The notes: generated by a model not told the origin, from the sequence alone. 64,000 nt of DNA from Caprimulgus europaeus (GCA_907165065.1 OU015533.1:28102578-28166577), one strand, 5' to 3'. Counted from the first letter of the stretch, positions 38,523 through 51,352 are shown. Numbers and translations are program-made.

Positions 38523-39039
38523 TTTTTTTTCTTTTCTTTTTTCTTTTTTCTTTTTTCTTTTTTTCTTTTTTAATTTTTTTTTCCTTTTCCCTTTTTTCCC
38601 TTTTTTCCCTTTTTTCCCTTTTTTCCCTTTTTTTCCCTTTTTTCCCTTTTTTCCCTTTTTTCCCTTTTTTCCCTTTTTCCCCTTTTTTTCCCTTTTTCCC
38701 CTTTTTTCCCTTTTTTCCCTTTTTTCCCTTTTTCCCCCTTTTTCCCCCTTTTTCCCCCTTTTTCCCCCTTTTTCCCCCTTTTTCCCCCTTTTTCCCCCTT
38801 TTTCCCCCTTTTTCCCCCTTTTTCCCCCTTTTTCCCCCTTTTTCCCCCTTTTTCCCCCTTTTTCCCCCTTTTTCCCCCTTTTTCCCCCTTTTTCCCCCTT
38901 TTTCCCCCTTTTTCCCCCTTTTTCCCCCTTTTTCCCCCTTTTTCCCCCTTTTTCCCCCTTTTTCCCCCTTTTTTTTGCCTTTTTTTTACCTTTTTCTTTT
39001 TTCCTTTTTTCTTGTTTCTTTTTTTTTCTTTTTTTTTCT
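38523..39039 (+). repeat. 517-bp polypyrimidine (T/C) tract with nested tandem arrays
   Basis: Almost every base is T or C on the sense strand. The left part is T-rich with single C interruptions (about 38523-38580). The next part has T6C3-type 9-bp units (about 38589-38728), followed by 24 perfect T5C5 units (38729-38968). A T-rich decay zone with rare G and A runs to 39039. Long open frames on both strands here (a Phe/Pro-rich one on plus, a Lys/Gly-rich one on minus) only reflect the repeat. The tract lies about 4.8 kb upstream of the exon at 43799. Homopurine-homopyrimidine blocks of this length can form triplex DNA, and the G-rich minus strand can form quadruplexes. Confidence 0.97.
38729..38968 (+). 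repeat. Perfect 10-bp tandem array, 24 copies of T5C5
   Basis: The unit TTTTTCCCCC repeats 24 times with no substitution or indel over 240 bases. Perfect identity points to recent expansion or ongoing homogenisation, so copy number is likely polymorphic. The complementary strand has 24 G5 tracts spaced by A5, an extreme series of quadruplex-capable tracts. An assembly could have collapsed or extended it. Confidence 0.97.
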
Positions 39040-39439
39040 GGAAGCACCAGTTGTTTGTTTAGAGGCTGACAGTCAGCTGGGTGAAATCAGCTTTTGAAAG
39101 AAGTGTCTGGCAAAAAAGCCCTGTGCAATATTAATGTGTTTGGGAAAACCACTGGAAACAAAATGTTTATTGCCTCTTTAAATGTATGTTTATATACAGC
39201 TTTAAGTGGTTCATCTTACTCTGTATGTGCAACACTTGGTTTTAATTTTGTATTATCTAGAGAGCTGCAGTAAGAAGTCACTAACTTAAAAAATGACATT
39301 TTTAAACTGAATGATTTAAATCCAGATTAGCAACTCAGAGGAAGAACAGAAGGGAGATTTTATTGTGCAAAACCTGAGCCATATGTATTAAATACTGATG
39401 ATGATGATTTGATTCTTTGAAAAAAAGTAACTTGACTGT

Positions 39440-39483
39440 CATATTGGGTATATAATGCTATTTCATATTGGGTATATAATGCT
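39440..39483 (+). repeat. 24-bp direct duplication, 2 copies
   Basis: CATATTGGGTATATAATGCT at 39440-39459 recurs identically at 39464-39483, offset by 24 bp. A partial third echo (TTATTGCTATATTGCT) follows. Confidence 0.88.
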
Positions 39484-40727
39484 TATTGCTATATTGCTTG
39501 TTCATCTGTCTCTTCAGAAATGATGGGATGAAATTTCGCAGTCATATTTTACATAATGTTGAAGATAGCTTGAAGCTAAGTCTGTGCCAAATTATGGTTT
39601 CCTTTTTGTTTTGGGGTGTTTCTGTATAGCGCCTCTGACAGATTCTGGCACAGGGCAGAACACGGTGATTTATGAGGGTTGTTATCTGGTCGGTAGTACA
39701 GCCCCGGCAGCCCAGCAGTGTGGCTTAGAACAATCACATAGCCTTTTTCCCTTTCTCCCAGGCAGAAGAAAGTTTGGGTTTTTAAGGATTGTACCTAGCA
39801 AAACTACAGAATCACTGACAGGAATATGCTTTTTCCTCTTTTGAATGTTGATATAAGATTATTTATTATTTTTTTTTCTATTTCCCAAGAAAATCCTTGC
39901 AGTGCTTACAGCTTACTCATAGAACTGTTGAACTTCTCTTAAGATGGTTTGTGGCACAAGATTTTGGACAGGTTTTATTACTGTTGTTTGCAATCAGCAT
40001 GTGAGTCTTCGCCAACTCTTTGTAAAGTTTCTCAGAGATTTTTTCCCATCTAGACGTTACTTAAAACTACCCCAAAAAGGTTCAGGTTCTATCCCAGTAC
40101 CAGCTGCTTCTGAGTCAGTCTGCTTACATGTAGCACAATCTGAGGAAATCATTCTGAAATGAATTGCAAGATGCAGAGTGAATTATTCTCTTACAGTCTT
40201 GTTGTGACAACAGAGAAAGAAGTCCATGGGTAGATTAAGTGTTAGAGCCTGAGAACACGTGGTGGTGGAGGGAATGGCTAATGTGTGGGTGCCACAGTTC
40301 TCTGAAGAATGTGTAGCACAGGGAGCCGTGTCAGGGAAGCAAGTTCTGCTCAAAATTGTAGATGCAGTGAGGGCTGTAATATTTATATCTCCTCAAGGAA
40401 GGAGCACTATGTTGAATGTAAAGCTACTGTAAAAGCCTCTCTACTGTACTTACTACGCTTGGTGAAAAGCTTCAGTAAGTCTCCTTAATGTAAATTGACT
40501 TTGATTAGAGTATTGTTTTTATATTTCTTCTGTAATTCAGGTTCCTTTCAGTATAAATAATCGTGCATCCAAAACATTCGAACTGGTATTCGTCTGCTGT
40601 TTCCCTGTCTGAGAACTACTATCTGTAGATCAAACCAATATTTTTTAATTATGTATTTATAGGCAGATGGGAGAATAGTTTACAGTCAATGTATGATCTT
40701 CTCTGCAAATCTTGGAAAATTGTGTTG

Positions 40728-40741
40728 TTTTTTTTTTTTTT
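40728..40741 (+). repeat. Poly-T run (14 nt)
   Basis: Uninterrupted T14 in the large intron. Confidence 0.75.
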
Positions 40742-43700
40742 AATATTGCCTTATCAGTTTCTTTTTTTTATTACTGATGACTTCATTCTGTTTGAATTCA
40801 ATGCTTCAGTTTCTTTGGGGTAAACTAATAGATTATGTATGCGATATTTGCAGAGTGCTGATTGAATTCATCTGGTGAGTTTGAATGTGGTTCATATATT
40901 CACATAATTGTCAGGAGCCAGCTTTAAATTCAGAACTGTTTCATGAGTATTGCACAGGGCATCGTATTCATCTCGCATTACTCAGGAGTGGGTAAAACTT
41001 TAATGGTGAGCTAGATATGCAGCTCTTTCAAAAGCTGGTGTCTTTTACATTTGTGCCTAGATGCAGTGATGGATTAAAAAAAGACAACCTGTGGAGCTTC
41101 AACTGTTTCCTGAAAAAATTAAGGTGATATACTGACCGACCCTCTTCCAGCCTGTTCCCCTCACCTTCCTGACAAATTTGGAACCTGCTGGCTATTTTTG
41201 ACCAGACTTGACAGATGATTCGATGTTCAAAAGATATTGAATCACTAAGTTTCATGAAAATAAGCAGCCTGCTAGAGCAGCCCAGGCAAATGCCCTTGCT
41301 AGGGAGAAATGCTGCAGTGTGAACTCAGTCCCATTATCAGACACCAGAGAACCCACAGGAGAAAAGCACAGGAAATCGGACGTCACGGAGCTGCTTGTTT
41401 CCACAGAGATTATTGCTTGTGTTTTCACCCTAATCCAGATGGATAACTTTCCATGTGCTGCTATCTTTCATTCCAACGTTCCTACTCATTCTCATGGTTA
41501 GAGTTTGTACTTTAATACAGCGTGGCAGAGGTTTGCCAAATGAAAAGGCTGTCAGGCCCAGTTTTTTTAATATATATAATCAGCTTGATTTCTGCAGCAC
41601 CTACTTCTACTTGCTGGCTAGATGGGTTTAAGATGAAGGAAGTTCACCTACAGGATCTGCAGTAAATGGAGCACAGGCTGCTGTTACTACCTCTTTCAAT
41701 ATGAATCTCAGTTTTCATTTAAAAAAGAAAAAAAAAACCTGTATGGTATTTTCAGATTACCTTTTCAGCCAAAATACTTGGAGGTAGAAAATGGGTCTGT
41801 GGCCATTAGGCTGCTGGTGGCGGGTGCTAATACAGTTTGCAGAGAGCTGCAGGGAGCCTGTATTTCAGTGTTTCCCTCTCTTAGCTAGTGCTGCTTTGAG
41901 TAACGATGTTGGCAAAGCAACAGGGACAACACTTTGGGTGTTATCTGTATGTTAGCAGCCCTAATTAAATGCTTTATCTGTACTCACAAGTAAAGTCAGG
42001 GGATTTCACAGGTATTGCATTGCTCATGAGCTGTGGACCAAGCTTCAGTGTTCTAACTGATAGCCCCCATTAGCTAGTTCTCAATTCCATTTTTTTGCAA
42101 ACTGGAAATTGTTCTCCACTATTTGAGAAGAACTCATGCAAGGAACAGAGGCATTTATCTATGGAAGGAGTCAAGGGGAAAAGGGAATGTACTTTTTTTT
42201 TTCCTCAGCAGTCCACAGAGTTTGTGCAAGCTTTCTGCGCTGTCTTGGCAGATCATGATAAAAATTTTGTATGGTCTGGAAGAGTTTGGTAAGTCAGCCA
42301 GAGAAGCTTGAAGCCTCTGGGACTTTGTAGAGTAGAGGGACTGGATAACTTAGGATCCATGGAAGGCAAGTAATTTAAGTGTTTGATTTTTTTTCATGGA
42401 AGCATAGTGATGCTGCAACTAAACATTTCCAATTCTAGCTGCATATTAAGTTGCATTTGCACCCTACATGAAATTCCCCTTCATTGGTAATTAATTTCCA
42501 ACCAATCTAGACTACTGTTAGATACTAGAAACTACTTATTATTGAACTGATAGGTTTATGTCCAGTCTTCTGTATGTGCTTTCCAAATTCAGTTTGCTAT
42601 GGAAATCCTACAGAAGGCTTCCCTAGGTTCTGGCATTCTCATGGTGGAGTGCAGCATGACAAGATGCTCCACAGGGTCTGTGCTTATGTGAATGAATTTG
42701 TATCTCTATAGCACATTGTTGGTGAGGCAGAATTAAGAGAATATATGATGATGCGCTGAAACAACGATGATCTGAGTTTAGGAGCAGCCACAAATAAATT
42801 CTATGGCAATTCTCTGTGAATGCTAGGAGATGCTACTGAGCCATACAGTCAGTATTCTCCCCAGTGCTGACTAGAGCAGGGCTGGAAATAGCTGAAGGAA
42901 ACTTTTAATTTATTTATTTTTAATGTGGCTGTATTTTTTTGAATTCTTAGGCATTTTCAGGATTTTTTTCTTTTAATCCTTCCAGGTATAGCTTAAGCTT
43001 CCACAGCTGTACAAGTCCAGCTATAAGGTTTTGGAAGGCTACCAGGGTCAAAATCCACAAAGACAGGCATGTGTTTAACTTGACAAGCTAAGCAACTCCA
43101 CTGGCTTTACCAAGGCAGTTTGCAGTCCATGCAGTTCGCATGCAAGTGAGTCTTAGTGGATTGCTGTTTAATTACCGCTTTAAAAAAAGTCTGTCAAGAT
43201 TTAATAGTGTGCTTTCCCATCTCTCTCGCCTCCCCTCTATTTCCATGGCTGATGTTTTAGTTCTTTGTATAATTGGGAGGGAGGTTGTTTTTTGCGAAAG
43301 AAAACTTCTTTCTGTGCTTCTCTGTGAATATAGTCTATTCTTTACCTTGAACAAATGTAATTTTAGGGAAATTCCACATTTAGCGTGGGAGCAAAAGAAA
43401 CATTTTTCTGGCAGCTTATCATCATCATCATTATTATTAAAATATGATAGCCATTTATAGCTGCTCATAGGAATGTTAAAAGTTTCCTTGTGCTCCCCCA
43501 TCTGTCTGCATCCATCTGTTGTCTCTTGTCTTGAACTGGAATTGTTAAGTTCTTTGGACAGGGACAGCCTTTTTTAATAACGGGGATTGAGTTAACAAGT
43601 AGCAGCTTTAATAATACAAGAAAGCAGAAATAAGGGTGATGTGGGTCAGCGGACACTGTGCAAGTCAGGAGAATCAAATGTTTGTAATCCGTTTGTCTCG

Positions 43701-43798
43701 GGTGTGGCAATTCCGTGTATATGCTCCTGAGGGTACCTGGCAAGTGTTAGATATGTGTGCCCATCTGAGTTTTATTTAGCATGTTTTATTTTTCTCAG

Positions 43799-43934
43799 TG
43801 GCTGCGCAGGTGGCGGGAATGCTGACCGTATCCAGAAGTTACGGAAGGAGTACCATCAGGCCAGGCGCGAAGGCTTGCCTTTCTATGAGGACGACGAAGG
43901 AAGAGCACAGCCATCTGATTACGACCAGCACTGG
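43799..43934 (+). CDS. PARD3B: PARD3B internal exon with the RIQKLRKEY motif
   Basis: The acceptor is TTTTATTTTTCTCAG and the donor is TGG|GTAGGT. The 136-bp exon gives one base completing the split codon from the 12156-12452 exon (AG|T, Ser) and 45 whole codons, ending on a codon boundary. The peptide is a short Gly-rich linker (GCAGGGNA), then DRIQKLRKEYHQARREG, then an acidic FYEDDEGRAQPSDYDQHW. The DRIQ-L-R-E segment matches the PARD3 sequence DRIQRLRQEFQQAK; the YEDDEGRA...YD..W continuation is the version I associate with PARD3B. The basic stretch followed by an acidic tail suits a short helix in the C-terminal region, which in PAR3 proteins takes part in coiled-coil and membrane or cytoskeletal contacts. 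Phase agreement with the upstream exon across 31 kb supports both calls. The next exon is not in the window. Confidence 0.87.
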
Positions 43935-46900
43935 GTAGGTCCACAATGTGATGCAAAGTGCTTTTGCAGCATTCAGGGTTAGCAGAAGGTGCTGATTTGT
44001 TTCTGTTTTCCAGAAATCCTGTGTCAGCTTAACATAAATTAGGAGCATTTGTAGAAATTGAGAAATCCTTGATGCCAACCCACAAAGAAAACATTAATAT
44101 CAGGAAAACTTGGCTAAAAATAACTTGTCTGTTCACTGTGTTTGATTTAGGCCCAGGTTTCCTCTCTTTAGGCCCAAGATAAGTAGTCATTGCCAAACTT
44201 TGTCACATGTGGTAGCATCAAGCCTTTTCAGCAGGATTTATGGTACTCTGGTAGTTCATCCAGTGATTCCTTGGGTTAACAAGAGCATTAGAAGAACAGA
44301 TTCTCACTGTGCTTAGCTGCAAAGTGAGAGGGAGGAAACAGAGGCATGTCTGCTCGTGCCTTTCCTTCTGCACACTGGACAGTAGCAATCTGGCCATGAT
44401 ACACCCTCAGTAAGAAGTGAAAAATCAAATTATTTGCTCCTTTCCCATCAAAGGATCTTAAAATATTCTACCAACACTGCAGAACTGTTACAGATATGCT
44501 GTATTCCCTATTTTGCATTTAGGAGTCACACTACACAGAGACATATTACCTACCTGTAGAAACAGAGATTAAATCGAGTGCTGAATTTTTGAATGTGTTA
44601 AATAAATGCAACAGCTATAGTCTGTGAGATCAAAACTGTGGTATTCACAAGCTCCACCTGAGCAGGTTTCAGAGTTGGACTCTGTCTCCTTAGAAGTAAT
44701 TATAATCAACCAGCATTCAGAAATGTAATTTTGATAAGATGCAGTTCATGCTAAATTTTAAATTTTAGTTTTAAAAGAGACAGAATTATGTTAAAATCTT
44801 AAGAATCTAAATACACCTGAAGTTTGAACTAACATTCTTGGTTTTAATGTCCTGCAAACTACCAGTGTGAATGCCAAAGTGAAATCTTCAATGATTGGTG
44901 TTGTAGTCCAAAAAATCCTATGCGAGACTAGACTTTAATGCAATCACAGAGAGCGAGTTAAGAGGGGTGTTTCTACATAAATTATCATATATATTTGTTT
45001 GTTAATCCACAAAATGTTCTTGTACATATCATTCTGATTCAGTTACCAAAAGAATCACTTTCAGCAAAATAATTATTTCTTTAGAGTAGTTAACTTCCAT
45101 CAACTGCCTTAAATTTTGTGACCAAAATTTGGGAATATATATAGCTGCCATTCTTCTTCTGAATAGCTTTTGTAAACTAAAATGAGAATATGCATCAAAT
45201 GTGTCTTTCTGTTTAAATTGTATGGCATGTTAAGTGTCCTGACAGGGGCCCCAGGCTGGGTCAGTGGTACCTCTTCAGCAGCCCAAGGATTTCTGCTTCT
45301 TATCTGAAACTGATAAAGCTTTATTAATCCTCAGAGGAGGTTGCGATTTATGGTCCAGTGTAGTTTCCTAAGATTCACAAAGGTTTCTTCTAGGTAATCC
45401 TTTTTAAGCCTTTCCTATTAGGTATAATGCCGGAGATTACTGATTTCCAAAGCTTTGCTTTTCCTGTGAGGCAAGTTGTCTTTAATCAGAGCACCTGAAA
45501 GGGAGCTTTGAGTATCTCAATCTTGAACTGATTAATAGTAGTGGCACCAGGATTGCTTCTTTTTGTCCTTCCAGTGCAGAATATTTTAAAATGTTTTTGT
45601 TGTGAGGAATGGCAGTCTGCTCAAAAATGAGAGTTTACCTTGAGGGCTTTAATACTCTGAAGTTTGTTGCAACAGTTCCTTGTTGAAGTGGTTTGCAAAT
45701 TTCAAAGATTTCTGATCTTTTCATTGCAACAATATCATCTGTTGATCTCTCCAGCCTTGCTTTCATAGACACTGTCCTTCAGTCTGTAAAATCCTGTAGC
45801 CCTAGCTTGCTCTCTTTCAACTCCTGGCTGAAATTCCTACTCTGACACGTAGTTTTACCCTTAAAATACGTATTACCTCAATCCATTCAGACAGAAAAGA
45901 GGAAACAAAAATAGAAACAAAATATTAAAAAGAAAACAAATGTCTCAAAGCATCTTGCCAGGACAGTCTTCAAGATGAGCAGTGTAGTCTTTCTCCGTTC
46001 AGGCTGCTGACCCTCAGCAGTACTGGGGTAACACAGATTGAACAACAGCCGAATTTTTCCCCACCTTTACTCATCAGTGAAGAGACATGCTGATGACTAA
46101 TTGAATAATTGTAAATAAATAACAACTTACTTTAATCTTCAGGGTGTCAGACCTTTCTTTAAAGAGTTGACAGACAGCTGAGGAGGAGGAAAACCTTCCG
46201 GTATAAGTTTCCTTCCTTTCCACAGGAGGTTATGGCACCAGGGAAGCTGCAGCTGGAAAGGAGATTCTAAGTCTCCATACATATTTTTAATACTCATTTA
46301 GTTCTTTCTGTGCTTTTGTCAGTCAGCTGTTTTACCTAAACCAGCTTTCCTGTAAGTTGTCTTTCTAATGTACAGCAGCTGCTGTAATCACTTCCCACCA
46401 TCTCATGAAACATGCAGATAAGTTGGGAAATAACAAAGGATAATTTGAAAAGACACTATCCCATCACAAATCAACAGTCTCAGAAATGGACCCTGGGTCT
46501 TGTCCTCCAAAAAGTATCTGAGAATTCATGAGGCAAATTTCTATCTGATAAAGCTGACATTGACAAGTGGCCTTTAGCTGACACTGTAATGAGACAGAAT
46601 TTCTAAATAGAAGGGGTATTTCTAACAATCTACTTTTTTTTAAAGTGGGATAAATCAAGTTATGGTGCAGAGCTGGCTGAAAAGCTAGCATTGTAAGGGA
46701 AAATGATCTCATGACAGGCAATTGGGATCCATAAATGTTTTAAAAATAAGGTCAAAAATTCATTTTAAATAGGCCTGCTATTCTCTCCTCATCCATTCCT
46801 TCCCCCTGCATCCATTTTCCAATTCTCCTCTGTTCTTCTCATCTGTTTCTGGATGAATTTTTTGCTCTCTTGCACCTTCATTCTGCTCTCCCTTCCCCAC

Positions 46901-47069
46901 AGTCTGTTCCTTTTTCTTTTTGTAAGTAACTGAATAATTCAGTTTAGTGTGTCTCCATAAACAGACACATGTATATAGCACTGTCTGTGCTATAAAGCCA
47001 GATCCTTCGCAATTCTTTTCCGGTTCCTTTGTGCTTTGGTTTGTTGAGTTTTGCATCCTTTGGACTCCT

Positions 47070-47104
47070 CCCAACCCCTGTCCCCCCTTCCCCCACCCCT
47101 TCAG
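47070..47104 (+). promoter_or_regulatory. C-rich tract ending in CAG (cryptic acceptor; minus-strand G4)
   Basis: Five C tracts of 3, 4, 6, 5 and 4, with linkers of 2, 3, 2 and 1 bases, run into TTCAG at 47100-47104. On the minus strand they form a canonical G-quadruplex motif. As a 3' splice site it would score as a strong pyrimidine tract, and reading on from the upstream exon's phase gives three codons and then a TAG stop. No polyadenylation hexamer is evident close by. Use as a splice site is speculative. Confidence 0.4.
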
Positions 47105-48343
47105 GTTTATAACTAGGATAAATAAGTCAAATTCTGTAGGGCAGATTACAAGGCTTAAAGTAAACCTCAGCTAGTTAACCAAAGACTGATGATAAGTATA
47201 AATATTGTCTAGGAAAATTAATGTCTGTTATTGTCAGTATAATGTGAGATTACCCTAAATTTTTTTGACAGGTAGGATGTATTGGGGAGTATCAGCACAA
47301 GACAGTTTAGCCATGTGCATACATACTTATGGCTTAGTGGGACATCACATAGTAGAAGTGCTCATGAACATATCCTATACAAACTTAATCCATGTCTACA
47401 GGCATAGTATGTTTCTGTAGTATTATCATATACTGCAGTATCAGTCAATCTGAGAACACTGTGTAAGCAGTAAGCTTCAAGAACTTAGAGAGTCTCCCTA
47501 GCATCTACACTCGTATTTTAGCAATGAGGAATTAATAATCTATTTGAGGATATACCTGGATTGTTTTACATACTTTGTACAATTCCAGTTGCTTAAAATA
47601 TCAGTTCTTTCTTTCAGGGTGGTAGTAAATCCTTGAAACTTTATCTTTTTTTAATGTATGTTCAAGGATTGCGTGTAACACTGGCCACATTGCAAATAGC
47701 TCATCTGTTAGTGACTACATTAGCTTCACTGTACCAAACCTTATGTTAAGTGGTTCTAAAATCCATTTTCTTATCTGCAGATCAGATTTGCAAGCTGTTA
47801 AATAACTTAAAGATATAAGAAAACCTGTCTCTGGATATGAGCTGTGAACATTTCAATTGAAACAAATTTGTAATGTCCTGAGTTTTGTCAGTTCCCAGCT
47901 GAGAGTATGAAAGAAGAATCATGCCTGTCTGTGTTAAAGGCCAAGCACTTTATTGTGTGCATGGCAGGGATCCAAGCCTAAAAATCAACCAGAACAAAAA
48001 AAGGAGCATTAAGAACTGCATTATTTTTCCATAATGTGTCAAAGGGTTCTATGCTTGCTTCAGGGTGAATAAGGAGCTGTTTGTACTTTTCATGATCAAT
48101 TAATTCCAGGTTCAGGATTTTGCATTTCAAATAGCTTAGGTTCCCAGAATGCACAGACGTTTGTGTTGGACCATGGTTAGAAACCAAAATTCCAACTTCT
48201 AGAATAATAACATTCCTGTCTTCTAGCGCAATGGGAGAAGCTGACAATTTTATGTACTATGTGAAACCATATAGCAGAAACTGCTGTGAATTCCAGACTT
48301 TCTGAGCCCACAGTCTATTAGTAGAAAACATTTAATTTTATTT

Positions 48344-48356
48344 AAAAAAAAAAAAA
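48344..48356 (+). repeat. Poly-A run (13 nt)
   Basis: Uninterrupted A13 preceded by T-rich sequence. Confidence 0.7.
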
Positions 48357-51335
48357 GATAACTTACTTAGGGTATAGCTGCTTTGAAAACCATGAATCAG
48401 AAGTATATTCATATATGTTATTAAAATATTAAGAGAGTGTGTAAAACATTTGGTTAGGATGTGTGATTAACTTACCAATCAATAACTTGTTATGGTCACT
48501 ACTTATCTCTGTATAATGAAGGTTTCAGATTGGGGTGTATTCTAAAGAGTTGTTCAAACTAAGAAGAGAGATTTTGAAATTTACAGGCTGATTTTGGGGG
48601 TAGGTTTTGGGGGAAGTTGTTTTTGAGAAGTCCCTGCCAAACCTCATGTGAAAAATAAACTATTCCAAATGGCACAGGCAAGGAGAGCCAAATTCATTTC
48701 CATTAATACTGGTAATAAAGAGTGACTCTTATAACTTGTTTGGAGTCATTCCTACTTACGCAAAGGTTGAATTTGGCATAGATTATCTGAACCAGAGGGA
48801 AGTCTGCAATGCTCATGTCTTCATGCTAGCACTATGTACACACTCTCATTTACCAAGGGAAACAGTTCTCGTGCTGTATGTCATCTTATCAAAGCCCATT
48901 GGTACTGTTTATACCCTACAATATTGTGTGAATTCCAGAAATACATCATGCCATCTATTCCATGAGGTACCTCATCACACAGCTGCTTTTTGTTGTATTT
49001 CAGTGCAAGGGTGATTCTGGGGAGGACAAACACTAAGCATTTCTCTAACTTCATACAAGTAATTGAAGGAAATCACACAAGTGATTGCCGGCTCACTGCT
49101 CTGGGAGGTTACACATTAACACGTGTGACAGCAGTGGTGTCCCTTGCAGTTAGGAGAGGTTCTTCCGATGTTGCCCAAACAGAGAACTTGAGTGGGGCAT
49201 CACGGAGATCATGACAGCTGCCAGAGATCATGTTGATATGATATGAAGGGCCCTAGAGCTTTTCTGTTGTGTATGTTTTTTCCTGATTTGCCAGTATCTT
49301 TAGGGAGGCAAGAAACAAATCTCTAACTGGTAATTATATTGATGAGGGGAGTTTGTGAACAGGTAATCCATGCTGTATAGTAATGCTGAACAGTTACTGC
49401 ATTTGTGCACATAGACAGGCCACAACTCTGTGGCTTTTGTCCTTTGGAGCATAGTTGAACGGGCACAGAAATAGCCTTTTCAGAGCAAGGCTGTATTCTG
49501 GCTTCACTGCAGTTCTGAGTACCACGGTAGCTGGGTCTTTGCGATTTGCTTCATTCTTGGCAAGCTTCTACTAGTGTAGACTTTAGCAGTTTTCTGCCTA
49601 CTTGTCGATCGCTAGATAGATAGGCGACTGTGCAGCCATTTTCCCTGAGCATGTGTGCACGCTCTGTCAAATCTCAGGCCAGCATCATGTGGGGAAGGTG
49701 GAAGAGGATTGAGATTTTAACACCGAGCCTTCGCATGCGGGGTTGCTAAAGCTAATACTTTGCACTTTGAACCTGCCCTTACCCTCAGTGATACGTACTT
49801 CTCCATGACAGCTTGGTCCCGACCCCTAGCAAGTCAGTGCCCTGCATACCATAGAATGAAATACAGCTGCTCATGAGTCTGACTACAAGAGCGGGGAAAA
49901 AAGTAGGTTTCCTTTTAAAATTGACCTCCTCTTCCTCAGGCCATTAGTAAGAAGCCTGCTTCAACTTCTGGAAAGGGGCCCCAGTTACAACAATGCTCAT
50001 TTTTTAATCACAAGACAAGTCTGTACTGCCGTTGAAATTAATGTCTGAGGCTAAGCATGCACTTAGGTATTTATTAGATCAGGCCTGATATCGGGCCTCA
50101 AACTTGACCCCTCCTTAGACACAAGCTTTTGCCTTTACTACCAGGTATCTGGTGTGTTTATAAAATAGACACTGACACAGTTGACTTCTTTTTGAATTCT
50201 CACAGCTTAATTTCCCTGGGTTATGTTCTTGTTCAGTGTGTTGCTGATTAAAAATAAATCTCTTCCCTAAAAAATACTGATGATCCAACGAGTTGCCTAG
50301 CTACTGTTGTCCCAGACAGCACCCTGTTTCCTAAAGATGCTGGTCACTGTCCTGCTAGGGATAACATCCCACTAAACAGATAGGAGTTTTGACAAAGGAC
50401 TACAAAGTTTGTCCATTTAACATAATGGAAAGCAGAATGACCTCAGTAAGGCAAACAGCAGTGGTTGCCCAGCGTGTGCAGAACAGAGTCGAGCTTGAAA
50501 GAAGCTGGGTCAAGCAATGCAACTATGTCATTGAGGCTGCTACAGAGTACAGATCTTTTGTTTGTTACAGTTAAGTATGTGACAGAAGCCAACTGAAATA
50601 AAGGAGTTTTGATTACTTTTGATTTCTGGATTGAGTTCTTCTATATCTGTGCAGGGGTTCTCATTATTGCAGCACAAGATCTGAGGTGGAGGCCTTGGGT
50701 CTTCCTGATTTTTGCTGAAGTTTCTCACTGCAAATTGCATTAGCAGAACTGTTTGCTAAATTTCATCCAAGGCGCAATTTCAGCACTCAGGGTTGTCAGT
50801 ATGTTGGTTCCATTGTTGTCTTGCAGTTAAAAACACTAAAAAGTTCAAGATTTCTTCACAGCGAAGGTGTGATAAGTAATTAGAATTTATCATTGGGTTC
50901 TGGGTGTAAGCAATTATCTATGAGCAATTATTATTATAGAGGCTCTTTTTTTCTCAACAAACAGGCGACATGGCTATAATTATTTAAAATGAAAAAGACA
51001 GTCTGACTCAGACATGAAGAGACTGGGTGAATGACTTTATTAGTTCCTAGTCTAAGGTCTATAGTGCAAATGCTAATCTAATATCAAGACTGCATTAAAA
51101 TAAAGTACAAAATATGGGAAAGAGCACTTCATTTACTGTGTAAGGCTGGTGCTGTACATGAGTTTTACTTTTCTGCTCAAGACCAGCTCTTTTCAACTTT
51201 TAACCTCAACTCTGGCTGGAAAAAGGAACATTGATACCTTCTTTCTTATTTAATATGGGATCTGACTGGAACGTGTTCCTTCTATCAAATGTGCTGAGTT
51301 TCAAGAAGTTCTGCAAAAGTTAGCAATCTGTTTCC

Positions 51336-51352
51336 TTTTTTTTTTTTTTTTT
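51336..51352 (+). repeat. Poly-T run (17 nt)
   Basis: Uninterrupted T17, one of the longest pure T runs in the window outside the T/C block. Confidence 0.8.

Larger units (their letters stand above)
12453..43798 (+). other. PARD3B: 31.3-kb intron between the two PARD3B exons
   Basis: It is bounded by GTAATA at 12453 and TTTTTCTCAG ending at 43798. It contains no further PAR3-like exon apart from the exon-like segment at 20270-20339, which does not keep the frame. Other contents are scattered homopolymers, a poly-C tract at 18551-18569, a G/T-rich block at 35441-35541, a giant T/C tract at 38523-39039 and small direct duplications. No clear interspersed element was recognised. Several open frames of 60-165 codons occur, but they lack recognisable domains and are of a size expected by chance. 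Very long introns are typical of PARD3 and PARD3B. Confidence 0.8.

Noticed and set aside
38483..39097. A 204-codon plus-strand frame rich in Phe and Pro, and a 179-codon minus-strand frame rich in Lys and Gly
   Set aside because: Both are produced by the stop-free T/C tandem repeat. They have repeat-determined composition, no domain, and no flanking coding signal.
12156..43934. Assignment of the exons to PARD3 rather than PARD3B
   Set aside because: PARD3 is highly conserved in vertebrates and its RIQRLRQEF...RRRTYSFEQPWP sequence differs from what is seen after RIQKLRKEY here; the YEDDEGRA continuation fits PARD3B. A direct alignment would settle it.
49847..49862. CATAGAAT word suggesting another CR1 end
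   Set aside because: The following bases do not continue into CR1 3' UTR sequence; an 8-base word alone is not evidence.
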